Positions 8,291 to 16,072 of a DNA stretch of 64,000 bases are shown here, piece by piece (positions within the stretch are counted from its first letter, which is position 1; each line of letters begins with the position of its first letter). The translations under genes were made by a program, and so were the position numbers. The stretch is from Viridibacterium sp035456105 (GTDB lineage Bacteria; Pseudomonadota; Gammaproteobacteria; Burkholderiales; Rhodocyclaceae), in NCBI GenBank assembly GCA_035456105.1, contig DATIDV010000017.1, positions 310,001 to 374,000 of the forward strand, in the 5' to 3' direction. The notes under the pieces are model-generated. The model saw only the letters and a list, made by a program, of their open reading frames with translations, searched no databases and had not been told where the DNA came from.

Positions 8291-8315
8291 TTCCCTAAGA
8301 AACTCCCTTAGGAAA
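8291..8315. promoter_or_regulatory. Imperfect palindrome in encapsulin promoter (candidate operator)
   Basis: TTCCCTAAG and CTTAGGAAA are inverted copies (one mismatch) separated by AAACTCC. The site is ~45 bp upstream of the encapsulin start. An AT-rich tract at 8325-8338 (CATATTAATTTT) directly after it could be a -10 region. Position suggests an operator for the neighbouring XRE protein or a sulfur regulator; this is unproven. Confidence 0.4.
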
Positions 8316-8357
8316 TTTACCGCTATTCATATTAATTTTCGCGATAAGGAGTCGGAC

Positions 8358-9287
8358 GTGGCAGATGTAAACACCGGTCAACAGGCATTGGGCGACAACG
8401 CCGCACGGCAGCTAGCCAATGCAACCAAAACAGTTCCCCAGCTTTCCATCATCACGCCACGCTGGCTGACGCATCTGCTGCAATGGCAACCCGTCGAGGC
8501 CGGCATCTACCGCCTCAACAAGGTAAAGAATCCGCAGGACGTGCAGGTCACCTGCACCCAGCGCGATGAATCCGAGTTGCCGACCACCTTCGTTGATTAC
8601 GAAGAAGCCCCGCGCGAATACTTCCTCAACGCCGTCAGTACCGTCCTTGATGTGCACACCCGCGTGTCGGACCTGTACAGCAGCCCACATGACCAGATCA
8701 AGGAACAGCTGCGCCTGACGATCGAGACGATCAAGGAGCGTCAGGAGTCCGAGCTCATCAACAATCCCGACTACGGCCTGCTGGCCAGCGTTGCCGACGA
8801 GCAGCGCATCTTCCCGCTGACCGGCGCACCGACGCCGGACGATCTCGACGAGCTGCTGACCAAGGTCTGGAAAGAGCCGGCCTTCTTCCTTACCCACCCG
8901 CTGGCCATCGCAGCCTTCGGCCGCGAGTGCACGCGCCGTGGTGTGCCACCACCTACCGTCTCGCTGTTCGGCTCGCAGTTCCTCACCTGGCGCGGCATCC
9001 CCCTGATCCCTTCGGACAAGGTGCCGGTTGCCGATGGCAAGACCAAGATCATCCTGATGCGCGTCGGCGACAAGCGCCAGGGCGTGGTCGGCCTGTTCCA
9101 GCCGGGTCTTGCGGGCGAACAAAGCCCAGGCCTGTCGGTGCGCTTCATGGGCATCAACCGCAACGCCATCGCGTCCTACCTGATTTCGCTGTACTGCTCA
9201 CTGGCCGTCCTCACCGACGACGCCCTCGCTGTGCTTGATGACGTGGAGGTCGGCAAGTTCCATGACTACCCAGACACCTACAAGTAA
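8358..9287 (+). CDS. Family 2A encapsulin nanocompartment shell protein (SrpI-like)
   Basis: The capsid-like shell protein of a sulfur-related encapsulin. The 309-residue sequence has the Family 2A hallmarks: an N-terminal arm before TPRWLTHLLQWQPVEAGIYR, then CTQRDESELPTTFVDYEEAP, the E-loop/P-domain segment and RGIPLIPSDKVPV. Length equals that of known SrpI-type shells, which have the HK97 fold and form a T=1, 60-subunit particle about 25 nm wide. The start is GTG, preceded by a good AAGGAG site seven bases upstream. No cyclic-nucleotide-binding insertion (Family 2B) is present. The next gene, overlapping by 26 bases, is the cysteine desulfurase cargo. Assignment from sequence is strong; particle formation is inferred from the family. 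Confidence 0.95.
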   Translation: MADVNTGQQALGDNAARQLANATKTVPQLSIITPRWLTHLLQWQPVEAGIYRLNKVKNPQDVQVTCTQRDESELPTTFVDYEEAPREYFLNAVSTVLDVHTRVSDLYSSPHDQIKEQLRLTIETIKERQESELINNPDYGLLASVADEQRIFPLTGAPTPDDLDELLTKVWKEPAFFLTHPLAIAAFGRECTRRGVPPPTVSLFGSQFLTWRGIPLIPSDKVPVADGKTKIILMRVGDKRQGVVGLFQPGLAGEQSPGLSVRFMGINRNAIASYLISLYCSLAVLTDDALAVLDDVEVGKFHDYPDTYK

Positions 9288-11217
9288 TCCTGCGGAAGCA
9301 GGCGGCTTGGGTGGTGCAGGTTCGGGCGTGAGTGGCTTGACGCCACCCATCGACATCGTGGACATCGCCAAGCTGGCCGGTGAGTTCTTCTCGGCCTTAC
9401 CTGGCACCAGCGCGAGCACGGCTGCACCGGGTGGCGTGAGCAACGGCCTGCCGCTGGGACTCAGCCACCTCGGTGGCCCCTCCCAGCTCGCGACGCCGCC
9501 GCAACCGCCGGAGCCTGTGCTCGCCCTCGGCGGGCGCGCTCCGTCGATTGCGCCTACCGCACAGACGCAGAACGGCCTGCCTGACAAGCTGGCGCAGAGT
9601 GCACCCGCAGCAGGTTCGCGTGGGGGTGCTGCGCAAGGCGTGCCGGAAGGCTATGCGGCTTCGTTGCCCAGCATCGATCTGCCGCAAGCACCGGTACAAA
9701 CACCCGTGTCAACGCCCAACTCGCCCTACTACTTCATCGGTGAATCGAGTGCGGCCTCGTCGTCAGCACCGGAGGTCGCCGTGCCGCGTGAAGATCGCGT
9801 CACTGCGCGCTCCTTCGGCCTGCCTGGTGAAGACGAGTTGCGCGTGTTGCTCGGCGGTGCACCCGCAGCTCCGGCTGCCGGCGCACCGGCTATCGCAGCG
9901 GAGCCCGATCTGAAGAAGAAGGACCAATGGTTCTACTTCACCGACCTGACCCGCAACGAAAACGGTCGAGCGCCCGCATCGCAAGCCGGCGCGCGTCCGC
10001 CCTTCGACGTCAACGCCGTACGCCGCGATTTCCCGATCCTGCAGGAACGCGTCAACGGCAAGCAGCTCGTCTGGTTCGACAACGCCGCCACCACGCACAA
10101 ACCGCAGGCCGTGATCGATCGCATCGCGTACTTCTACGCACACGAGAACTCCAACATCCACCGCGCCGCACACGAACTTGCTGCGCGCGCGACGGATGCC
10201 TACGAGGGCGCACGCAACAAGGTCGCACGCTTCATCGGTGCCGGCTCCAGCGAAGAGATCATCTTCGTGCGCGGCACCACCGAAGCGATCAACCTGATCG
10301 CCAAGACCTGGGGTGTGCAGAACGTTCACGAGGGTGACGAGATCGTCGTCTCCAATCTCGAGCATCACGCCAACATCGTCCCCTGGCAGCAACTCGCTGC
10401 GCAGACCGGTGCCAAGCTGCGCGTGATTCCCGTGGATGACAGCGGCCAGATCCTGCTCGACGAAGCGCGCAAGCTCATCACCGACAAGGTGAAGATCGTC
10501 GCCGTTACGCAAGTCTCGAATGCGCTCGGCACCGTCACGCCGATCAAGGAAATTGTCGCCATGGCGCACAGCGTCGGCGCCAAGGCCCTGGTCGACGGCG
10601 CGCAATCCGTGTCGCATATGCGTGTGAATGTGCAGGCGCTGGATGCGGACTTCTTCGTCTTCTCCGGCCACAAGATCTTCGGCCCGACCGGCATCGGTGC
10701 GGTGTACGCGAAGCGCGACATCCTCGAACAGATGCCGCCGTGGCAAGGTGGCGGCAACATGATCGCGGACGTCACCTTCGAGCGCACCGTCTACCAGCCG
10801 CCGCCCAACCGCTTCGAAGCCGGCACCGGCAACATCGCGGATGCAGTCGGCCTCGGCGCTGCGCTGGACTATGTCGACCGGATCGGTATCGAGAACATCG
10901 GCCGCTACGAGCACGACCTGCTCGAATACGCGACGCATGGGCTCAAGACCATCCCCGGCATCCGCCTGATCGGCACCGCGCAGGACAAAGCCAGCGTCGC
11001 CTCCTTCGTGCTCAAGGGTTACTCGACCGAAGAAGTCGGCAAGGCGCTGAACCGCGAAGGCATCGCCGTGCGAACCGGCCACCACTGCGCGCAGCCCATC
11101 CTGCGCCGCTTCGGTGTCGAGACGACGGTGCGTCCTTCGCTGGCCTTCTACAACACCTGCGAAGAAGTCGATCGTATGGTGTCGGTGGTGTATCGATTGG
11201 CGACGGCCAACCACTGA
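9262..11217 (+). CDS. Family 2A encapsulin cargo: cysteine desulfurase with long N-terminal targeting region
   Basis: A PLP enzyme that takes sulfur from cysteine, giving alanine and a persulfide. The catalytic SufS-like (group II) domain starts near residue 248 (FDVNAVRRDFPILQERVNG). Lys471 in FSGHKIFGPTGIG is the PLP lysine and Cys609 in RTGHHCAQPILRR the persulfide cysteine. Residues 1-245 are Ala/Pro/Gly-rich and probably disordered, with spaced motifs IDIVDIAKLAGEFFSALPG, LPSIDLP (~135), YYFIGES (~156), SFGLPGEDELRVLLGG (~184) and QWFYFTDLTRN (~222). Such extensions target the enzyme into Family 2A shells. The ATG at 9262 lies inside the shell gene behind GGAGG; TTG/ATG starts at 9235-9238 are possible. 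Confidence 0.95.
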   Translation: MTTQTPTSNPAEAGGLGGAGSGVSGLTPPIDIVDIAKLAGEFFSALPGTSASTAAPGGVSNGLPLGLSHLGGPSQLATPPQPPEPVLALGGRAPSIAPTAQTQNGLPDKLAQSAPAAGSRGGAAQGVPEGYAASLPSIDLPQAPVQTPVSTPNSPYYFIGESSAASSSAPEVAVPREDRVTARSFGLPGEDELRVLLGGAPAAPAAGAPAIAAEPDLKKKDQWFYFTDLTRNENGRAPASQAGARPPFDVNAVRRDFPILQERVNGKQLVWFDNAATTHKPQAVIDRIAYFYAHENSNIHRAAHELAARATDAYEGARNKVARFIGAGSSEEIIFVRGTTEAINLIAKTWGVQNVHEGDEIVVSNLEHHANIVPWQQLAAQTGAKLRVIPVDDSGQILLDEARKLITDKVKIVAVTQVSNALGTVTPIKEIVAMAHSVGAKALVDGAQSVSHMRVNVQALDADFFVFSGHKIFGPTGIGAVYAKRDILEQMPPWQGGGNMIADVTFERTVYQPPPNRFEAGTGNIADAVGLGAALDYVDRIGIENIGRYEHDLLEYATHGLKTIPGIRLIGTAQDKASVASFVLKGYSTEEVGKALNREGIAVRTGHHCAQPILRRFGVETTVRPSLAFYNTCEEVDRMVSVVYRLATANH

Positions 11218-11248
11218 GGCGCGTTGCTGAAACAAGAGCATCTGAAAG

Positions 11249-11280
11249 AACAAACGGCCGCTAAAAGCGGCCGTTTGTTT
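11249..11280 (+). terminator. Rho-independent terminator after encapsulin-desulfurase operon
   Basis: A perfect stem AACAAACGGCCGC / GCGGCCGTTTGTTT with a TAAAA loop. The A- and T-rich flanks allow it to work in both directions. It ends the shell/cargo operon 31 bp after the stop codon. Confidence 0.9.
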
Positions 11281-11408
11281 GCCTACAGATGCCGGACTAT
11301 GCCGACATTAATGCACTGACTGTCGTCGTGCAGTTCCCCTCGCTCAGTTTTCCCAGGACATCGCACTGCTGGCGCAATGAAGTCCGGTGATTCCATTGGC
11401 ATCTATTG

Positions 11409-11633
11409 TCAGTGCCGCTCCTTCCACCATTCGTATGCATCGCCGCCTGCGATGAGAAAAGCCATCACGACCAATGCCACGGGGCCGATATGCAGCCCAA
11501 CCGTTGCCAACAAGACGGCCACCATCAACAACAGCAATGCGCTGAATTCGCTGCAGACGTGAGAGTTGTGGCAGAGCCCACTCCAGCGTTCGCGCAATGC
11601 GCCTGTCTTTTTCTCCTCCATGTTGCCCTCCAT
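11409..11633 (-). CDS. Small single-pass or two-pass membrane protein, hypothetical
   Basis: A 74-residue open frame in an otherwise empty 640-bp gap. A charged N-terminal part is followed by about 35 hydrophobic residues (LLLLMVAVLLATVGLHIGPV and VALVVMAFLIAGG) and a charged end. That layout is typical of a small membrane protein, and it shares no frame with another gene. No family is recognised. Could also be a chance frame. Confidence 0.4.
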   Translation of the reverse strand: MEGNMEEKKTGALRERWSGLCHNSHVCSEFSALLLLMVAVLLATVGLHIGPVALVVMAFLIAGGDAYEWWKERH

Positions 11634-11857
11634 TTTCTGCCTGCCTGTAATTCAGGCTAGACCCGTGGCGAATTGCCGCCATAGGGATATGGAGAGCGTT
11701 TGATCTGCGTTAAACGTGGAGCGTGCGGTTCGTCACACAAGGCTCCGCCAGCCGCCTTGGAGGCGGCTGGCAGAGGCTCAGAAGGAGTTCCACCCAGGCA
11801 CCGGCACGTGGTGTCGCGATAACCTAAAATCACGCTTTGTCCGAAGCCACAAAAGTC

Positions 11858-12937
11858 ATGAGCCAATACTGGAGTCCCCTGGTCAGCACGCTGAGCCCTT
11901 ATGTGCCGGGCGAGCAGCCGAAGATCACCAACTTGATCAAACTCAACACCAACGAGAATCCCTACGGCCCCTCGCCGCGCGCGGTGGCCGCCATGCAGGC
12001 CGAGCTGGGCGACAGCCTGCGTCTCTACCCGAATGCCGAGAGCGCTTCGCTGCGCCGTGCGGTCGCCACCATGCACGCCGAGCACGGTATTCGCGAAGAG
12101 AATGTGTTCGCCGGCAACGGCTCCGACGAGGTGCTGGCGCATGCCTTCGCGGCGTTGCTGAAGCACGAGCGGCCACTGTACTTCCCGGACATCAGCTACT
12201 CGTTCTATCCGGTGTATTGCGGGCTGTTCAGCATCGCGTACGAGCAGGTGCCACTCGACGAGGAGTTTGGCATTCGCCTCGCGGACTACGCTGGCGATGC
12301 TGGCAGCGGCGCAGGCGCGATCATCTTCCCGAATCCCAACGCACCTACCGGTCGCGCACTACCTCTCACCCAGATCGAAGCCCTACTGCAACAGCGGCCG
12401 GACATCCCGGTCATCGTCGACGAGGCCTACGTGGACTTCGGCGCGGAATCTGCCATCCCGCTGGTGACGCACTACCCCAATCTTCTCGTCGTGCAGACGC
12501 TCTCCAAGTCGCGCTCGCTGGCGGGCCTGCGCGTCGGCTTCGCCGTTGGCGACGTGGCGCTGATCGAGGCGCTGACGCGTGTGAAGGACAGCTTCAATTC
12601 CTACCCGCTGGATCGCGTCGCACAAGCGGGTGCCGTCGCAGCGCTGGAAGATCATGAATGGTTTGAGCAGACGCGCCAGCGCATCATCGCCAGCCGCGAG
12701 GCGCTGGTGGTCGGCATGCAGGCGCTGGGCTTCGAAGTGTTGCCTTCGGCGGCCAACTTCGTATTCGCACGTCATCCACAGCACGATGCGGCACAACTTG
12801 CCGCACGCCTGCGCGAGCGCGCCATCCTCGTGCGCCATTTCCGCGCGCCACGCATCGATCAGTTCCTGCGTATCACCGTCGGTGACGAAGCGCAGTGCGA
12901 GGCGCTGTTGCAGGCTCTTACGGCGATCACGCAGTAG
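11858..12937 (+). CDS. hisC: Histidinol-phosphate aminotransferase
   Basis: A fold-type I PLP aminotransferase that converts imidazole acetol phosphate to histidinol phosphate in histidine synthesis. The 359-residue protein has KLNTNENPYGPSPRAV near the N-terminus, GSDEVLAHAF, IIFPNPNAPTG, VIVDEAYVDFG and the PLP lysine Lys217 in TLSKSRSLAGLRVG, followed by the C-terminal arginine motif RHFRAPRIDQFLRITVG. The start at MSQYWSPLVS follows the usual family N-terminus. It stands alone here rather than in a his operon, so it may be a second HisC copy with broader aromatic specificity. Its TAG stop lies in the GTAGGGTGG repeat. Confidence 0.93.
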   Translation: MSQYWSPLVSTLSPYVPGEQPKITNLIKLNTNENPYGPSPRAVAAMQAELGDSLRLYPNAESASLRRAVATMHAEHGIREENVFAGNGSDEVLAHAFAALLKHERPLYFPDISYSFYPVYCGLFSIAYEQVPLDEEFGIRLADYAGDAGSGAGAIIFPNPNAPTGRALPLTQIEALLQQRPDIPVIVDEAYVDFGAESAIPLVTHYPNLLVVQTLSKSRSLAGLRVGFAVGDVALIEALTRVKDSFNSYPLDRVAQAGAVAALEDHEWFEQTRQRIIASREALVVGMQALGFEVLPSAANFVFARHPQHDAAQLAARLRERAILVRHFRAPRIDQFLRITVGDEAQCEALLQALTAITQ

Positions 12938-13025
12938 GGTGGTTCGGGCGATATTGGCAACATCGGCGGCAACCCACCGTCGTGCCCAATGAAAAGCGGT
13001 GGGTTGCTTCGCGAACCCACCCTAC
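12934..13025. repeat. GTAGGG-type inverted repeat between convergent hisC and ABC transporter genes
   Basis: GTAGGGTGG at the left pairs with CCACCCTAC at the right; an inner pair GGCAACCCACCG / CGGTGGGTTGC forms a second stem. The outer TAG on each strand is the stop codon of hisC and of the convergent ABC exporter. Related elements lie at 14867-14985 and 41520-41622. It likely also acts as a shared terminator. Confidence 0.8.
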
Positions 13026-14737
13026 GCAGGAATCGCTTCGCTGCTGTGGTCGCTCACCAGCTTCCCGTCCGCAAAATGCAGCACCCTGCCCATGTCTTTC
13101 AAAGAACGCGTGCGGTGCGCGATGGCAATCACGATGGAATCAAGCGGCATGCACGACAGGATGCCGCTCATCACGTGATCTTCCGTGGCGTCGTCGAGCG
13201 CTGAAGTCGCTTCATCGAGGATAAGAATGGAGGGCTGGCGATACAGCGCACGCGCGATGCCGATGCGTTGGCGTTCGCCGCCGGAGAGCGAATAACCGCG
13301 GTCCCCGAGTTGCGTCGCGCCACCTTGCGGGAGTGCCGCGATGAGTTCGGTGAGTCCGGCCGCAGCGCAGACCCTTGCGTAGAGCACTTCATCCAGCTCG
13401 CGCATCAGGGTGATGTTGTCCTTGATCGAGACGTTGAAGAGCTCAGCGTCCTGCAGCACGACGGTGACATGCCGCTCGAATTCATCCGGCAGGATTTCCA
13501 GATTGCTGAGGCCGCCAATGTCGATACGCCCCGCGCCCGGCTCGTACAGACCGAGCAGCAATTTGATCAGCGTCGATTTGCCGCTGCCGGATTTGCCGGT
13601 GATGCCGACACGCTCGCCACGCGCGATCGTGAAGCTGACGTCACGCAGGGCGGGCTTGCTGCCTTCATCAGGCGTCTTCCAGCTATATGCCAGATCGCTG
13701 ACGTGGATGCCATCCCAGTCAGCCGGGAATTTCGCATGGCGTGCTTGCGCCTTGAGCGCATGCGAGTCGTCAAACAGCGGCATCAGGCGCATGAGCTCGG
13801 AGTAACGCTCGACCATGGCCTGGAAGCGGTCGGTGAAAGCTGTCGTCGAGGTACGCAGGCCGTTGAAGTACTGCACGTAGGTGATGACGAAGCCGACAGC
13901 GATGATGTGGTTGAGTACCGCCCAGGCAATGGCCGCGAGGAAGATGCCGAAGGAGATGCCGGTGAAGACCTGGAACACGAGCCACTTATGCGTGCTCAAT
14001 GCGACGCGCTCGTGGCCGGCCGCGGTGGTCGTCGCCTCCTTGCCCTGCACGGCGCTGCGCACCATGGCGCCCGCACCGGCAGCCTTGATGGTGAGGATGT
14101 TGGTGGCGCCTTCGACGATGCTGCCACTGGCGTTTTCGGCGCTCTTGTTGATGCGTGCGCTGACCTGCGCAATCTTGCGGTCGTAGTGCCGCTCGATCAG
14201 CGACATGCCGACGATGAAGCACACGCCGAACAGCACGAACCACGGGCTGATGAAGAAGCACGACACGGTGACGCCGATCAGCGTGGCGAGCGGCCCCGCA
14301 ACCTCGTTGTGGAACACGCCCCATTCCCTCACGGCATCCGAGCCGGTGATCAGGCGCTGCACCTTGTTGCCTGCGGACTCTTCGTGGTGCCAGCTCATCG
14401 AGAAGCCGACAAGGCGCTCGAAGCCCCACACGCGTGCGCGGTAGCGACAGTTGAGCGCGACCTGACCGAGGATGCGCTTGCTGCGCAGGCGAACTGCGGC
14501 GATGAGACCGCGCAGGGCGGCCAGCGCAATGATGACCGAGGCGATGGGCACGAGACTGTCGCCGGGCTTATAGGCCATCAGCATGGTGATGAGCACGCCC
14601 AGCAGGTAGGGCAGGATCAGCTCGCCGGCCTCACTGCCGAGGACGATGGGCACGTGGGTGAAGTAGCGCTTCCTGTCGGTGTCGAGGAAGAACAGCAGGG
14701 ACTTGGCGACGAATGCGGCGGGGTTGCTGGTTTTCAT
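13022..14737 (-). CDS. ABC transporter, fused transmembrane and ATPase (exporter type)
   Basis: A half-size ABC exporter of 571 residues that would work as a dimer. The N-terminal ~310 residues form an ABC type-1 transmembrane domain with about six hydrophobic segments. The C-terminal ATPase has Walker A GKSGSGKST, signature YSLSGGERQRIG, Walker B SILILDEATSALD and an H-loop histidine in IAIAHRTRS. The start MKTSNPAAF was preferred over a more distal frame opening at 14857 that would add a basic tail. It is convergent with hisC, so no partner reveals the substrate; drug, lipid or peptide export are all possible. Confidence 0.88.
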   Translation of the reverse strand: MKTSNPAAFVAKSLLFFLDTDRKRYFTHVPIVLGSEAGELILPYLLGVLITMLMAYKPGDSLVPIASVIIALAALRGLIAAVRLRSKRILGQVALNCRYRARVWGFERLVGFSMSWHHEESAGNKVQRLITGSDAVREWGVFHNEVAGPLATLIGVTVSCFFISPWFVLFGVCFIVGMSLIERHYDRKIAQVSARINKSAENASGSIVEGATNILTIKAAGAGAMVRSAVQGKEATTTAAGHERVALSTHKWLVFQVFTGISFGIFLAAIAWAVLNHIIAVGFVITYVQYFNGLRTSTTAFTDRFQAMVERYSELMRLMPLFDDSHALKAQARHAKFPADWDGIHVSDLAYSWKTPDEGSKPALRDVSFTIARGERVGITGKSGSGKSTLIKLLLGLYEPGAGRIDIGGLSNLEILPDEFERHVTVVLQDAELFNVSIKDNITLMRELDEVLYARVCAAAGLTELIAALPQGGATQLGDRGYSLSGGERQRIGIARALYRQPSILILDEATSALDDATEDHVMSGILSCMPLDSIVIAIAHRTRSLKDMGRVLHFADGKLVSDHSSEAIPA

Positions 14738-14866
14738 GGAGAGCCGGAGTCTGATGGCTATCCGCAACGGCTTGCGAGCGGACGGGATGTCAGACAAGCA
14801 TATGCGATGTGGGAGCCGCAGGCTTGATCGCAAATGGCGTTTTGAATCCAGGTTCACGGCGTCAGC

Positions 14867-14985
14867 GTAGGGCGGAATCCCGTAGGGAGTTCCGCCGGGT
14901 CAGGGTCGAGACGTACTTTGCATGGAGCCGCCTCCCGGCGGCTGGCGGAACCGCCGAGCTTCTACAAAATGAGGTTCCGCCCTAC
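14867..14985. repeat. GTAGGGCGGAA inverted-repeat element
   Basis: GTAGGGCGGAA at the left end and TTCCGCCCTAC at the right end are perfect inverted copies; inner TTCCGCC and GGCGGAA arms add a further stem. It is the same family as 41520-41622. The right end supplies the TAG stop codon of the leftward dehydrogenase gene. Confidence 0.82.
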
Positions 14986-15851
14986 TTGATCACGCTGTAC
15001 ACGGCCGCAATGTCTGCATCACCATGGCCCGCAATACTCGCCTGCTTGAACAGTTCGTTAGTAGCACTGGCCGTGTGCAGGGTCTGGCCAAGTTCTTCGC
15101 TGAGCGCGATGGCCAGACGCAGGTCTTTCTGCATGTGCTTGAGCGGGAAGCTGGTGTTGTAGGTCTCGCCGAGCAGCATAGGTCCCTTGCCCTTGAACAT
15201 GGGGCAGGCCATGGCCCCCGCTTCGATGACTTCAAGGATCTGCGCGCCTTCGAGATCGCCCTTGAGGCCCAGCGCGAGGCCTTCGCTGAATGCCGTCAGC
15301 ATGGAGCCCATGATCATGTTGACCACCAGCTTCATGCGCGCGCCCTGACCGAGTTCGCCCAGATAGAGGTTCTTCTTGCCGAGCTTTTCGAAAGCGGGTT
15401 GTGCGTCGTCGTAGAGGCTGCGCTCGCCGGCGGCGAGAATGATCAGCGTGCCGTCTTCGGCGGGCTTCTTGGTGCCGGACACGGGCGCTTCGAGGAAGCG
15501 GCCTCCTTTCTGCGTGATCGCCGCGCCGATGTCACGCGCGGTCTGGTCGTCAACGGTAGACATATCGATGTAGCCGCGGCCCTCCCCGATGCCCTCAAGC
15601 ACGCCGTCGACGCCGAAGCAGGTCTCACGTGCCGCGGCCGGGTCGGCAAGGATGGCGATGGTGATATCACAGCTGGCCGCCACCTCGCGTGGCGTGGCCG
15701 CCTGCTTCGCGCCCATCACCACCAGCGGTGCGCAGCGCGAGGCGGTGCGATTCCACACGGTGACGTCGAAGCCGGCGCGAACGAGATTCGCCGCCATGGC
15801 ATTGCCCATGATGCCCAGACCCAGAAAACCATAACTAGCCACGACGCCCAT
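14982..15851 (-). CDS. NAD(P)-dependent beta-hydroxyacid dehydrogenase (glyoxylate/succinic semialdehyde reductase type)
   Basis: A member of the 3-hydroxyisobutyrate/tartronate-semialdehyde/GLYR1 reductase family, 289 residues. It has the N-terminal dinucleotide motif GFLGLGIMGNAMAANLV, DMSTVDDQTARD, the substrate-binding FLEAPVSGTKKPAEDGTL and the catalytic lysine in GARMKLVVNM. The sequence is nearest to the plant/bacterial GLYR1-type enzymes that reduce glyoxylate and succinic semialdehyde, but 3-hydroxyisobutyrate or tartronate semialdehyde cannot be ruled out. It is transcribed alone and divergently from the MscS-like gene. Confidence 0.85.
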   Translation of the reverse strand: MGVVASYGFLGLGIMGNAMAANLVRAGFDVTVWNRTASRCAPLVVMGAKQAATPREVAASCDITIAILADPAAARETCFGVDGVLEGIGEGRGYIDMSTVDDQTARDIGAAITQKGGRFLEAPVSGTKKPAEDGTLIILAAGERSLYDDAQPAFEKLGKKNLYLGELGQGARMKLVVNMIMGSMLTAFSEGLALGLKGDLEGAQILEVIEAGAMACPMFKGKGPMLLGETYNTSFPLKHMQKDLRLAIALSEELGQTLHTASATNELFKQASIAGHGDADIAAVYSVIK

Positions 15852-16072
15852 CCTTTCGATTCATTTCGTTCATGATCCTGATGCCCCGCGCGCGCGGAAA
15901 TGCAAAGAGGCGCAAAGAGACAACGCTAGCGGATTTTCCCATGCGTTGCGCACACGGCGGCGTATCAAGCTTATCTCTCCGTACGATGCTGCGGCCCGTG
16001 CCGAAGCCCCTGGTGATGCAAGCTACGGGCGTAAGATAGCTGCTCGACCCCACCTCTTGTGATGTGTCATTC

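Noticed and set aside
9763..11253. 496-residue leftward open frame
   Set aside because: Antisense to the encapsulin cargo desulfurase; no conserved motif and typical shadow composition.
13268..14827. 519-residue rightward open frame
   Set aside because: It is antisense to the ABC exporter, whose Walker and signature motifs are all intact; composition (His/Asp/Gln-rich) is that of a shadow frame.
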